A stretch of 64,000 nt of DNA, taken from assembly GCA_013399855.1 (NCBI GenBank), contig VXAY01001211.1:124001-188000 (forward strand), in the 5' to 3' direction. Of this stretch, positions 25,648 through 42,289 are shown piece by piece; the stretch's first letter is position 1, and each line of letters opens with the position of its first letter. Source of the DNA: Oxyruncus cristatus. Its lineage: Eukaryota > Chordata > Aves > Passeriformes > Cotingidae. Position numbers and translations under genes: made by a program. The notes below the pieces were generated by a model that was not told where the DNA came from, searched no databases, and saw only the letters and a program-made list of their open reading frames with translations.

Positions 25648-25905
25648 ATCACAGAATTACAGAATAGTTGACAGTGGCGGACACTTCTGGAGATCATCCA
25701 CTCCAAAAACATGCTCAAAGCATGCTCAAACCAGGCTCATGTGCAGTCAGGCTTTGTTTGTCTTGAAGGATGGAGACTCCCACGGGAAATCTGTTCCAAT
25801 GGTCAATTACTGTTAGAACAAAAAACAGAGTTTTTTTCTGTTTTAATATTTCCTGATTTTTTTTTTTTTTCATTTCAGTTTGTGCCCATGCACAAATGGT
25901 GAAAG
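25648..25905 (-). mobile_element. Old CR1 LINE fragment (minus)
   Basis: The inverted CR1 terminus (ATCACAGAATTACAGAATAG) opens the copy. It is followed by 'ggagatcatccactcc', a duplicated 'gctcaaagcatgctcaaacc' type block, GTTCCAATGGTCAATTACTG and, after a T-run at 25857-25871, TTTCAGTTTGTGCCCAT. This order is the 3' UTR and distal ORF2 of an old CR1 read backwards. Divergence is high, and the T-run probably expanded within the element. Confidence 0.78.
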
Positions 25906-25978
25906 GTGGGTTCCTCCTTTCAGGCTTGTTCTCAAATGAACACCTTTGCATGGTTCAAAACCTTTCAATCCTAAAGTG

Positions 25979-26345
25979 ACAGAAGGGATAAGGTTGGACA
26001 GGATTAGTGGAGGCCATCCAGTCCAACTTAAGTAGGATCCCCTAGAGCATACTTAGTTGCTCAGGATTGTGTTTGGTCAATTTTTGACTATCTCTAGAGA
26101 AGGACACTCCACAACCTCTCTGGGTGACCTGTTCAATGAATAATTAATAATTCCTTCTGCAACCTTAGGAAGAGGATTTTACTTTTTAGCCTATCTGAAG
26201 CCTAGTCTTGTCAGGATCTCCTGATCTCCCTTCATACTATCACTTTATTCTTTACCATATTCTCCCAAACTCTATCTTCTAGAGATCGTCCCCCCACTGA
26301 GCATCTTCTGTTGCCTTTATGAAGAGGGGAAGGGTTCCTATCTTT
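25979..26345 (-). mobile_element. Old CR1 LINE fragment (minus)
   Basis: A second minus-strand CR1-like tail, starting near AAGGTTGGACAGGATTAGTG. It continues through GCCATCCAGTCCAACTT, TTGCTCAGGATTGTGT and 'ctccacaacctctctggg' into decayed ORF2 sequence ending before 26350. The ATTCTATG terminus is lost. It lies only about 70 bases from the previous copy in the same orientation. Because the same consensus section is present twice, these are two insertions, not one. Confidence 0.75.
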
Positions 26346-27588
26346 GGTCTTTCTATCTAAGCCAGAGTGAAGCAGCTGAGAGGAAGCAGAGAATCCTTTG
26401 CAGCACAGTCACAGTCTCATGACAATACTGTATTCTTAACCCCATTTTCTACACTATTTGCAGCAAGAAGCGAATGAACCTTTTAAGATGCCATATAAGA
26501 GAGAAAGCAGTAAAACCATTGACAATTCTGGCTTAGCATGCTGAATACTTTGACTATATACTTGGATAATTTGAGATGTTGAAGTATAACACATCATCAA
26601 ATCATCTTTGGGCCTCTTGAAGTACAAACATTGAAACTTCTTGATTTGATGTGAGAAAAGAGAATTGTCAGTGTTTCTAAGAATGTTTTTGTTTAAATGG
26701 AGTTGTACCAAGCCATTCCTCTGTTGACAGTTTACAAGAAACAGAAGAAAGTGGGTTGAATTATTAGGCTATGGAAAGTAAAAACAAATTTTTAAGAAAA
26801 GATAGCATCTGAATGCATGATCAAATTAAATAGATAACTTACAAAAGCATGAGCATACGTGTCCCTTAGCACAATAGACAATAGTGTTCCAAAGAAGCTC
26901 TTATTGTCTGCTTTGACAATTGTGTTCATATTGAAGAGTTCCTAAGTACTCATTGAGTTGATAGCAGTTTCAAAAGAGTCTGTTTGGTCAACAATTCCTG
27001 TTCCTGTAGATTTGCGTAATAAAATATAAAAGCTTCCCAGAAAACACTAGGATCTTTTTGGTCAACCAATATATAATTGTGCCACAAGGGTTTAATTTCA
27101 CTTTGATCTTTCCTGAATTCCTTTCTGTAAGTGTGTGGACAGGTTTATACATTAATTTATTCTGATTCTTTCCTGATCCAATTTTGAGAGAAAGGAGGTA
27201 AAATGTTAAAGCACCACAAAACATGAAATTTCTTCCTTTTCATAGTAATGATTCTCAAAAAGTACTAGTTGTTTTCAAGTGTGCAAGTACGAGGACTGTT
27301 GTTCATGTGGCAGAGAACAGCAAGCAAATACACTTTAAAAGATATCTGGAAATGTTCATGTTATTTGTAGATATTACCTAGGAATAAAAACTGAATAGTA
27401 TTCAAACTTTCCCTGTGTAACAACATGGTAACTGCAAATAACAAGAGAAGGATGAAGAGATAATTTGAGCTCTTTAGGGTGGGTAGTAGAAAACGTCTGA
27501 AGAACCACAAAGATATTTGGTAACTAGGATGGGGAAATGAAAAACCAAACACTAAGTAGAAAGAAGTTATATCATGTTTGGTGACTAC
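26346..27588. other. Non-coding stretch, nothing recognised
   Basis: No repeat or gene was recognised. Open frames up to 85 codons on the minus strand look random. Confidence 0.5.
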
Positions 27589-27631
27589 ATATGAAAATAT
27601 AATTATATGAAATTATATATGAAAATATAAT
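27589..27631 (+). repeat. Partial 28-bp tandem duplication
   Basis: The 15-mer ATATGAAAATATAAT occurs at 27589-27603 and again at 27617-27631. That is one and a half copies of a 28-bp unit. Confidence 0.85.
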
Positions 27632-27669
27632 CAACTGTGTAAGTCTTTAAAATAGAGTAATGAGACTAT

Positions 27670-28490
27670 TCATAGAATCATATTATGGTTTATTTTGGAA
27701 AGGACCTAAAATATCACCTAGTCCAACCACCCTCCCATAAGCAGGGACATCTTTTAATAGATAGGTTACTCAAAGCCCCATCAAACCTGGACTTGAACAG
27801 TTCCTCTGATGGGGAACACACAACTTCTGTGAGCAACCTGTTCCAGTGTCTTACCATCCTCAAAGTCTTTGCTCTGTCCAATAAAAACCTACCCTCTACC
27901 ACTTTAAACCTCATCCTGTCACTGCAAGCCTTGGTAAAAGGTTTCTCTCCATCTTTCTTATAAGACCCCTTTAAGTAATGAAAGACCGAAATAAGACCTC
28001 CCCAGAGCCTTTATTTCTCCAGGCTGAACAGCCCCAACTCTCTCAACCTGTCTTCACTGGAGAGTTGCTCCAGCTTTCTGATAATTTTCGTTGTTTTCCT
28101 CTGTTCCTGCTCTGACAGGTTTGTGTCTTGCTTTTACTGAAGTCCCCAGAGGTGGACACACTACTCAAGGTGGGATATCATGGGAGTGGACCAGAGAGGG
28201 AGAATCACCTCCCTTGACCTACTGGCCATGCTTCTTCTGTTGCAAGATCGCATTGCCAGCTCAATTCCAATTTTTCATCCACCAGTGTCCCCAAGTCCTT
28301 CTGGACAGAGCTGCTCTCGATCCTTTTATGCCCCAGTCTGTATTGATATTGGGGATTCCCATAATCCAGGAGCAGGACTTCACATTTAGCATTGTTGAAT
28401 TTCATGAGCTTTATGTGGACCCTCTCCTAAAGCCTGCCAAGGACCCTCTGAATCACGCCCTTCCTATCCAGTACTAACTTTTGTAAGTGC
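27670..28490 (-). mobile_element. CR1 LINE with decayed ORF2 C-terminal region (minus)
   Basis: The longest CR1 copy in the window, about 820 bases, in minus orientation. The inverted terminus TCATAGAATCATATTA lies at 27670. On the minus strand, 27714-27914 encodes an ORF2 tail with MVRHWNRLLTEVV and FDGALSNL. Minus 28205-28405 encodes an upstream ORF2 piece with KFNNAKCEVLLL, GNPQYQYRLG and SSVQKDLGTLVDEKL, which matches the conserved segment after the CR1 reverse-transcriptase core. The two pieces are in different frames with stops between them, so the reading frame is broken. The catalytic reverse-transcriptase motifs and the endonuclease lie upstream in the family and are absent. The 128-codon plus frame at 28091-28477 is antisense and not a gene. 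Confidence 0.95.
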
Positions 28491-29911
28491 CTCTGAGAGG
28501 ATCTAATGTTGGCCAGAAACTGTACCTTTGTCAGGATGTGTATTAAGCATTGGGCACAGCTTGCAAGCCATGGTTGTGTCCCAATACAATGGACATCTCT
28601 CCACGAAGGAAACTCAGTCTCTACTGATCTCCAGTTTGTGCTATACTGTTAAAATAACCCAGCTGAAAGTTAGTCATTAGTTATGTAAAAAGATATTCTC
28701 ATTAAATAAGCTGAGAAAGGGAAAATTAGAAATTTGTGAGGCTTGACCAAATACCTAAGTCCTCAAAATTTTTATTGGATTCCAATTTGAACAAGAATTA
28801 AAATGCTATTTCGGCTCTCCAGAGGCTGCTAAATCTCTCCTAGTGTATCTACCATTTTTTCTCACTGAAATCTTTAAATAGAGAAGGCTCAACTGAAGCA
28901 TCTCCCAGGTATGTTATGCATGAAAGAACTGCATTTTTGAAGTGCACAGGAGATTTGGGTAGGAAACAATGGGGGCTTGGAGATGATCCTTGGCAGCAAA
29001 ACATAAGTTCTGAATGCGCCCAAAATGATCTAGAAAAAATAATTAAGAAGCAAATGAATGTAGTTTATCAAAGAAAAAAAAAATCTTAATAAAGTACTGA
29101 AGTGAGAAATTAGACTAATTTCCAAACAATATTTTCCTTTGAAAATTATCAGTCAGCAGTAGCATCTTCAAAAAACTGGGTAAGCCTATCTGTAAATCTA
29201 GGAAGTAAGGCTTTGATGTCATAGCCACTCAGCTTCTCTTCATTCAGCCACACGATTAGCAAGGCAAAGATATTTACATGTAAGTTTTATATATTTTATG
29301 GTGACATATATAATTGTTAAGTATCTATTTGGGGATATATCATGTGTGGTTAATGGAGTCAAGGTCAAGAAAATCTTGTCAAAGAAAGCAGAGGCAATGG
29401 TTATACAATCAGCTGTGAAGATCTATATGAACTGAATAAAAGGTGTTTAAAAACATGAAAAGAGGTGGTGGGATACCTGGCATGTCTTACAGGACATCTA
29501 GAAGTTAGATGTGAGTGAGAAAAAGAGGTGTAATAAAGTTGCGATAAAGATGTGTTGGAGAAAAGGGGAAACACTGGTGTCAGGGAGAATGGAAAAAGGA
29601 AAAATTTTCTTTTCTTTCCTATGGTTTTAGCCTAATTAATGACATGTAATAGGGTGGGGGAGAACATTGTTGAGTTAACTAGTTCACATGAGAAAAAGAA
29701 AGACTTGAGATCATAGACTGGAGTGAACAATTCAGTGTTGTCAGGGGACTACAGTACATATTCTTTGTTTTTAATCTTTCTTTCAGCACTGTGATCCTAC
29801 ATCATTTAAAGCTTTGCAAGTTTTGTTTTTTTAAAAACTTTTACCTCAACTGGAAACCCAAGGATCATCCCAAATTGCTTTAGGCAATTTCAACCTGAGG
29901 TTAAAACAGCG
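28491..29911. other. Non-coding stretch, nothing recognised
   Basis: AT-rich, with a 'taataaagt' near 29086 and no gene context. No transposon end was recognised. Confidence 0.45.
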
Positions 29912-30890
29912 TCGTGGTGGAGTGGGAGCTTTAAACAAAGTTTATTAGAGAAGACCTCCCACTGAGTCCTGAGATGCAGAAAGGATCTCCTTGCTTGCTA
30001 AACTGCTTCTCAGAGAGGAGCTTAGGTGAGACTGAATACAATCTTAGCACCAGACTGTCAGCAGTTTAAGCCTAAGGAATCACAGAGGTGCAACTGAACC
30101 TTTGTACAACTTTGTCCCACAGAATTAAGGACAGCAAATAAGATATGTAAAAATATTTAGTATGATAAATGATAAGACAAAAAGATCTCAATCAAAATTA
30201 TTTACTACACAATATAGAAGCAAAAATACTGGTATAGTATAGTGTACTTTATCAAAGCAATTATATTAAAGCTATCAAAACCCCCCACAATTATAAAGTA
30301 GAGACTGATGTAACTCACCCATACTGATGACTATGGATGTATCTCTTTCACTCAGCCTTGAAGAGCAACCTTGAGAGGCATCCCCACACAAGGGAGGAAT
30401 CTCCACATGCACTCCAAGAAAGGGCTATATTAGAAGAACCTTCTATATGAAAGTGGACTGGACTTTTACAGTAAAAAGTGATTGACTGTCAGTCATAGAC
30501 CTCTAGTCCAGATGTGTCAGATTAGCATTTTTAGATAGGATACTTTGCCTTGTTTGCCAAGTCTTTGTTTCACTATCAGGATGTTATCTTTGGGATAATT
30601 TGGGTCAGACTGGTTTTAACATAATTCAACACCAAAACCAGCATAACACACTCTCTCTTGGTCCACCACTGATAGCCCTGCAAATAGGGCAGTTCCAGTT
30701 GCTTGACATATTCCAAGGGCAGAGCATCCTGTTACTGCCAGTTCTGAGGAAGTTTGGTGTGGAACAGATGAAACCTCTGTGCAGTAAGGGCATTGTCCCA
30801 GAGACCCAACCTCAGTGCTGCTTGGATTTCTGCTTTTCTGGGTGTGTGTACTACATTTTGGAACAAATATTAGATTAACACCCTAAAAAG
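29912..30890 (-). mobile_element. Probable ERV LTR, extent uncertain (minus)
   Basis: The left boundary reads GTCGTGGTGGAGTGGGAGC on the plus strand. Its complement ends ...CCACGAC, a common end of avian ERV LTRs. Just inside is TTTATTAGAGAAGACC, whose complement supplies an AATAAA polyadenylation signal where a U5/R region would have one. A possible minus-strand TATA element lies near 30428 (complement TAATATAGCC). The sequence to about 30890 differs in composition from its flanks and holds a 92-codon frame (30600-30878) of no known family. No internal retroviral genes are visible. The right boundary is a guess, and the segment could be one LTR or two fused fragments. Confidence 0.45.
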
Positions 30891-31124
30891 ACCCCAAGTT
30901 CATTTCTTAAGAAAAAGATACAAAATACCCCACCTTGGTTGCAAAACAAATATGGTAGCAATTCTCATATTGCTGAGAGAAAACACATCCCCTATCAAGT
31001 TCAGAAGTAGAAAAAATATCTTGAATTTTGTCCAATAACCTAAAGACTGATACTCAGTTATTAAGGCAAATGAAACTGTCTTGCATTTTCCCAGTTATGA
31101 AAATGAGGGAGAGAGGAGAGTTGA

Positions 31125-31566
31125 TAACAGGGGAGAGCTACAAAGATGGTGAAGGGTCTTGAGGGCAGCTGTATGAAGGCCAGCTAAGGTCATATGCTTT
31201 GTTCAGCCTGGAGAAAAGGAGACAGAGGTCAGACCTCATCATGGCCTACAGCTTCCCCACAATGAGAAGTGGAGGGACAGGCACTGATGTCTTCTTTCTG
31301 GTGACCAGTGACAGGACCGAGAGGAGCTGCATGAAGCTGAGTCAGGGGAGGTTTAGATTGGATATTAGGAAAAGGTTCTTCACCAGTGGTTGGGCACTGG
31401 AAGAGACTCCTCAGGAAAGTGGTTACAGCATCAAGCCTGTCACAGTTCAAGCAGTGTTTGGACAATGAACTCAGGCACATAGTGTGATTCTTGGGGCTGT
31501 CCTGTGCTGGTTCAGGAGTTGGACTTTGGTGATCCTTGTGAGTCCCTTCTAACTCAGGAAATTCCA
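31125..31566 (+). mobile_element. CR1 LINE 3' segment (plus)
   Basis: Plus-strand CR1 with 'aaagatggtgaagggtctt', TTGTTCAGCCTGGAGAAAAG, the ORF2 tail (31199-31468: FSLEKRRQRSDLI, later [13 protein letters not shown]) and GGAGTTGGACTTTGGTGATC before a mutated terminus (AATTCCATTATAT). The frame degrades after FFT, and the block around 31400-31470 is diverged. The 112-codon minus frame at 31229-31567 is antisense to ORF2 and not a gene. Confidence 0.9.
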
Positions 31567-32599
31567 TTATATTTTTTTTGGACTTTCACATATCTAGTTT
31601 TGCTCCTCTTTGAGATTAACAAAAGGAAAATGGCAGAAAAGGACAAATATTCAGCAGACATGAAATTTGAATGGAAAATACTGAATGGAAGAAGAGCAGA
31701 CCTGACATTTATTTGATGCAGCTGCTGAGTTATTCAAGGACATGGCCCTCTGGCTGCCCTGTCATCAGATACCTTTGGAAGATCCCCAGGGTGAATGACA
31801 AGAGTGGGTCAGGAATGACCCAGCTCAATTCCCATTTTATTGTTTTTCATTGTAATCTGATTAGCTGGTGCTACCATGTGTCAAAGTGACATTGTTTGAT
31901 AACTGCATCAAATTCACAGGAGCACAGGAGTGTGTTAGAAAAAATATGTGCTTCATTGAACCCTTTCAACCTGCCTTGGGGACTGCATTCACATTTTTTT
32001 TGTGTTTCTAATCTTTTTCCCTTCCTGTGAAAATAACTAATAGCTTGAATAACTCTAATTAAACATCACACTGTGGCATGTATGACTTCAAGTAACTGGG
32101 CTACTGATACAGCCATAGCCTCGAATTAGGAATACACAGGGTTATGATGACTGAAAAAAATCTAGCTTTAATATTTATGCTTAACTGCTTGATTGCCAGA
32201 GGATGTTGAATCTACTGGAAGAGTGGAAATATGGATTTTCTATTTATTAAAGACAGCTTTGAATTAAATGATTGTGTCTTAGCAAGACCATGCAGTTCTG
32301 GCCATATTTTTATGACTAAACCATAATTTATAAAACATCTTTACATTTAAAGTTCTTTGCAATGATCAGATTCTGTTTTTCCTTCAGCACAGTACAGAGA
32401 ACTCACAGAGCAGAGTGTTTAAGGAAGTGCTATTTTAATAGAACAGTCAGAGGCTGCTGCAGGCACAGGCCCAGAAATCCAATACAGAACATAAATTATT
32501 TACCTACAACTGCATAATCAGGGTCATGTTGGAAGAGGTACCCAACAAACAGTAAGGTGCTATGAGAGCTACCGTCAATATTTCCATTAATAGTTTGTA
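31567..32599. other. Non-coding stretch, nothing recognised
   Basis: Short frames at 31504-31889 run out of the CR1 into unique DNA and have no recognised similarity. Confidence 0.5.
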
Positions 32600-32850
32600 T
32601 CTCAATTTGTGCCCCAGCATGTGTGTTGGATATTGTACTGCTGGAGATGATGTCTTTCAGATGAGAATGGAAATGAGGTTCTGACTACATGTGGTCACTA
32701 ATGATCCTTTGCCCACCTCTGCAAGAGCAGGAGATAAACCCAGGTGTCCTGAAAGAGCTTCCGTTCAGATAATTGTATTTTGCTGATCTAAATTTCATCT
32801 GTGGTTTTAATTGGACATTATATTCTTAACTTGCTACTCTAACCTGTTTT
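32600..32850 (+). mobile_element. Ancient interspersed repeat remnant (tentative)
   Basis: A core at 32645-32760 reads 'gtctttcagatgagaatgg', GAGGTTCTGACTACATGTGG, TCACTAATGATCC, and later CAAGAGCAGGAGATAAACCC followed by GGTGTCCTG. I recall this succession from an old repeat common in turtle and crocodile genomes, which carries a 'cggatgaga...gaggtcctgac...gtggtcac' core. Its class (old LINE tail or SINE) is uncertain. Conservation of the core is moderate and the edges are arbitrary. Confidence 0.42.
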
Positions 32851-33454
32851 GTAGGTTCACTCTTTATGGATAAGGTATTACCATTTCATGTAGACATGAG
32901 TCTTTTTCTGTTTGGGACAAAAGTTCTTAACATGAGAACAGTCCCTTTTTATTAAGGACACATCCACTGATGTTTTAAAGAAAGAGATGGGAAGGAGATT
33001 GTGCCATTAGTGCAAAACGAAGAGGGGAATAATCCAGTAAATTAGAATTTACTTCTTTTCCAACAAGCTTATAAAATAAATATGAAATGAATGAAAAATA
33101 TTGTCAGACCTTGAAAAACAGAATGTGTGCCAGTGAGGAAAAAAGTTTCAGAAGTCATCTAGGCCTCCAGATTTAGTTCTAATTTGTATTTCTAACTTCA
33201 ATCATATGACCGCTAAGCAGACAACATTGTAACAGCATGGAAAAAAAAAAAGTGAATAAAAACAATAAAACAGCTATTTGTCTCCTTTGCAAACACATGA
33301 CAAAATCCTAAATGCTTTTTAACCCAGCCCTAAAAGGGGCCAGAAAGGCTGAATCATCACAAATTTTACGAACCTTTAATAAGTACATGGCATTGATGTG
33401 GTGGCATTTGCTTGAAGTTCACGTCGAGAAATGAGTTCTCTCTCTCTCCCACAT

Positions 33455-33582
33455 TACTGGAAACGTTCAGGGTCAGGTTGGATTTGACCAGGTCTAGTGA
33501 AAGGTGTTCCAGGCCATGCAATGGGGGTTGGAACTAGTTTCTCTTTAAGGTCCCTTCCAACCCAAATGATTCTATGATCTGT
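33455..33582 (+). mobile_element. CR1 LINE 3' tail (plus)
   Basis: The last ~130 bases of a CR1: CTGGAAACGTTCAGGGTCAG, GTCTAGTGAAAGGTGTTCCA, GGGGTTGGAACTAG, AAGGTCCCTTCCAACCCAAA and the terminus ATGATTCTATGATC. It is strongly 5'-truncated. The octamer array is down to one and a half units. Confidence 0.93.
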
Positions 33583-33874
33583 GTTTATGTGTGCAGCTCC
33601 TCAGTTGTCTCTTAAATTGGTGGATTCAGTTTGGAAAAACAGACAGTAATAGGTCTGTCAAAAAAAGCCAGAAAAACCCTAGACTACATAAGAGACACAA
33701 AGAAATCTAGATGCCACGGTACTGCCAGGGGAGACCAAAAGTTGTCAGCAATAAATTAGATTGAGCAGTAGCTTGCAGTGTGACATTTCAGAAAAGATGA
33801 TTGAAAGCTCTGTATGCCGAAGTGTCATGTCCTTGATCAGGTTTCTCTGGGTTTCTCTGGGTAGTACTTTATAT

Positions 33875-33897
33875 CAGTCTATACTGTGTATAGACTG
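33875..33897. repeat. Perfect hairpin, 10-bp arms
   Basis: CAGTCTATAC, a 3-base loop TGT, then GTATAGACTG. The arms match fully. It is a small inverted repeat in otherwise unannotated DNA, just after a tandem pair of GTTTCTCTGG at 33841-33860. Confidence 0.85.
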
Positions 33898-34900
33898 TTC
33901 CTGTCAATAACCAGTGAGGGAATCAAACAACAACAAAAGAACCTTAATCGAGTTGGCAGCTGTTCATGGAAGGGGCTGGAAACATTTCATGATTAAGGGG
34001 TCGAAATGACTGGATAATGAGGAGTAATTAGAAGGCTAATTTATGACTAAACATTTAATTTTGATGATAGAGGTCAATGAGAATTTAATCATTACTTGTG
34101 AAGGAAGATGTATTAGCCCTCAGAGGAAAGTTATTTACCATTACTTTTACCATCACCTTACCAGCTATTATTTTAACATTTATGAACTATGCTCGAAAAA
34201 AAAGGAGGCTTTCATGAGGGCTGTAGTTGAAAGAAAAGAGAGAGGACCTCTGTTCAAAAGCAAATCTTCCCGGTGGTATTTCCTAAGAAAAGTGATGGAA
34301 ACCCAAGTGGTCAACATGTGGGTAAACTGCAGCAGTCAAAGCTTTGAGAAAGAGGTGACTAAGGTAAAACCCTTCAGTGACTCGGTGATCAGATATGATT
34401 GGACCTCCTCCAAGATTATCTTATTTGACTTTATGTAGTCAGTATTCAAAGTGGTTTGTTCCATGGAGACAACACAGTAACACAGTAGTATTACCAACTC
34501 TTTGTTCTTTAAGGCAGCTGGAGTAATTTGAGAATTACCGTGACTCTTTCATTAGTGCATCTGTGAAAATGTTTTTTTCAGGTTTCGTAATTGATGGTAA
34601 TTTCAGCAAGGTGATTTTTCTTAAAACAGTATTTTTGCATTCCTAAAAAAAAGGAAAAAAAATATATTTTTGCTTACTTTTATTTGCGTAAGACACATCC
34701 TAGCTGACTATTTTAGATTTTTATGGTACAGCCAGTCCATTTGAACCAGTAACCCAGGGTAGCTTTATGATCAGTGAAGAGAGGGAAAATACAGGATATG
34801 ATTCATCTGATGAACTACAGCTATGCTTTTCTTCTTAAAATGAGAAGAACAAAATGCTGGAGTTTTCAGACTTTTATTCTGATTATGGATTCCCATTAGC
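33898..34900. other. Unannotated stretch holding the longest open frame
   Basis: Contains a 131-codon open frame at 34043-34438 (plus). It starts MTKHLILMIEVNEN, is Lys/Ser-rich in its second half, and ends SSKIILFDFM. I recognise no domain, signal peptide or membrane segment. The codons look like surrounding AT-rich DNA in the first half and slightly GC-richer in the second. It is probably a chance frame. A missed exon cannot be excluded without comparative data. Confidence 0.35.
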
Positions 34901-34922
34901 CATCTCACATATATGTGAGATG
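34901..34922. repeat. Perfect 22-bp palindrome
   Basis: CATCTCACATA followed directly by TATGTGAGATG, a gap-free perfect palindrome. It could be a symmetric protein-binding site or a chance or transposon-end relic. Nothing around it identifies a known element. Confidence 0.9.
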
Positions 34923-34974
34923 AAGTGAATCCCACCCTTCAAACCCCAAAATATTAGCTTATATAACTAAGGCC

Positions 34975-35110
34975 ATGACATATCCTTCCTTGAAGATTTC
35001 CTGGTTAAAGTGGACAAGTTCCTGAGAAACCCTAGATGAACTTACTTTGGGAATGAATTTGAAGTAGATGATGACTAGGATGTACTCCAACCCATGTGGT
35101 TCTGTGAAAT
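34975..35110 (+). mobile_element. Possible old CR1 LINE tail (plus)
   Basis: A diverged plus-strand match in the order AAGTGGACAAGTTCCTGAGA, then GATGACTAGGATGTACTCCA, ACCCATGTGGTTCTGTG. This resembles an old CR1 subfamily 3' end. Too few landmarks survive for certainty. Confidence 0.5.
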
Positions 35111-41710
<6,600 letters not shown>

Positions 41711-42289
41711 TGTGGTAGCTTTACTCTGGCTGGACACCAGGTGCCCACCAAGCTGCTCTATCATTCCCCCTTCTCAGGTAGACAGGAGAGAGAAAATATG
41801 ATTGAAAACAACTCATAGGTTGAGATAAGGCAGTTTACTAAGGGAAAAGTTAAAGGTTGAACAAGGGTAAGCAAAGAAGAAGATTTTATTCTCTGCTTCC
41901 AATCAGCAAGTGATGTCCAACCACTTCCCAGGAAGCAAGACTTCAACATGTGCAGTGGTTGCTCTGGAAGACAAACATTGTAAATAGAGAATGTCTCCCC
42001 TTCCTCCTCTTTTGCTTAGATTTTGTACCTGAGCTGATGCCATATGGTATAGAATGTCCCTTTTGTTAATTTGAGTCAGCTGTCCTGGTTGTGTCCCCTC
42101 CCAGGATCTTATCCACCACCAACCTACTGATGAGGGGTGGGGGATGGCAGAATGTTGGAGAGACGGAACTGACAGCAGTAGCCAAAACACTGATGTGTTA
42201 TCAACACCCTTCTAGCTAACAATACAGAGCATAGCACTGTAAGGGTTGCTACAGGGAAAATGAATTTCATCTCAGCTAGACCCAATACA
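41711..42289 (+). mobile_element. Solo ERV LTR, near full length (plus)
   Basis: A 579-base LTR in plus orientation. It opens TGTGGTAGC, then GGCTGGACACCAGGTGCCCA, CTCTATCATTCCCCCTTCTC and 'aggttgagataaggcagttt'. In the middle it has GCCATATGGTATAGAATGTC and GTCAGCTGTCC followed by TGTGTCCCCTCCC. It ends 'agctagacccaataca'. The same landmarks appear, complemented, in the LTR at 12710-13297. The five bases before it (TTAGA) and after it (TTAGG) match at four of five positions, a plausible decayed 5-bp target duplication. No internal genes adjoin it. The 95-codon minus frame 41903-42190 is inside it and not a gene. Confidence 0.85.

Noticed and set aside
28091..28477. 128-codon plus-strand open frame
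   Set aside because: It runs antisense to the ORF2-derived part of the minus-strand CR1 at 27670-28490. CR1 tails commonly leave such antisense frames open.
31229..31567. 112-codon minus-strand open frame
   Set aside because: It is antisense to the ORF2 tail of the plus-strand CR1 at 31125-31566 and has no independent similarity that I recognise.
41903..42190. 95-codon minus-strand open frame
   Set aside because: It lies wholly within the solo LTR, and the same region in the 12.7 kb copy does not keep a comparable frame.
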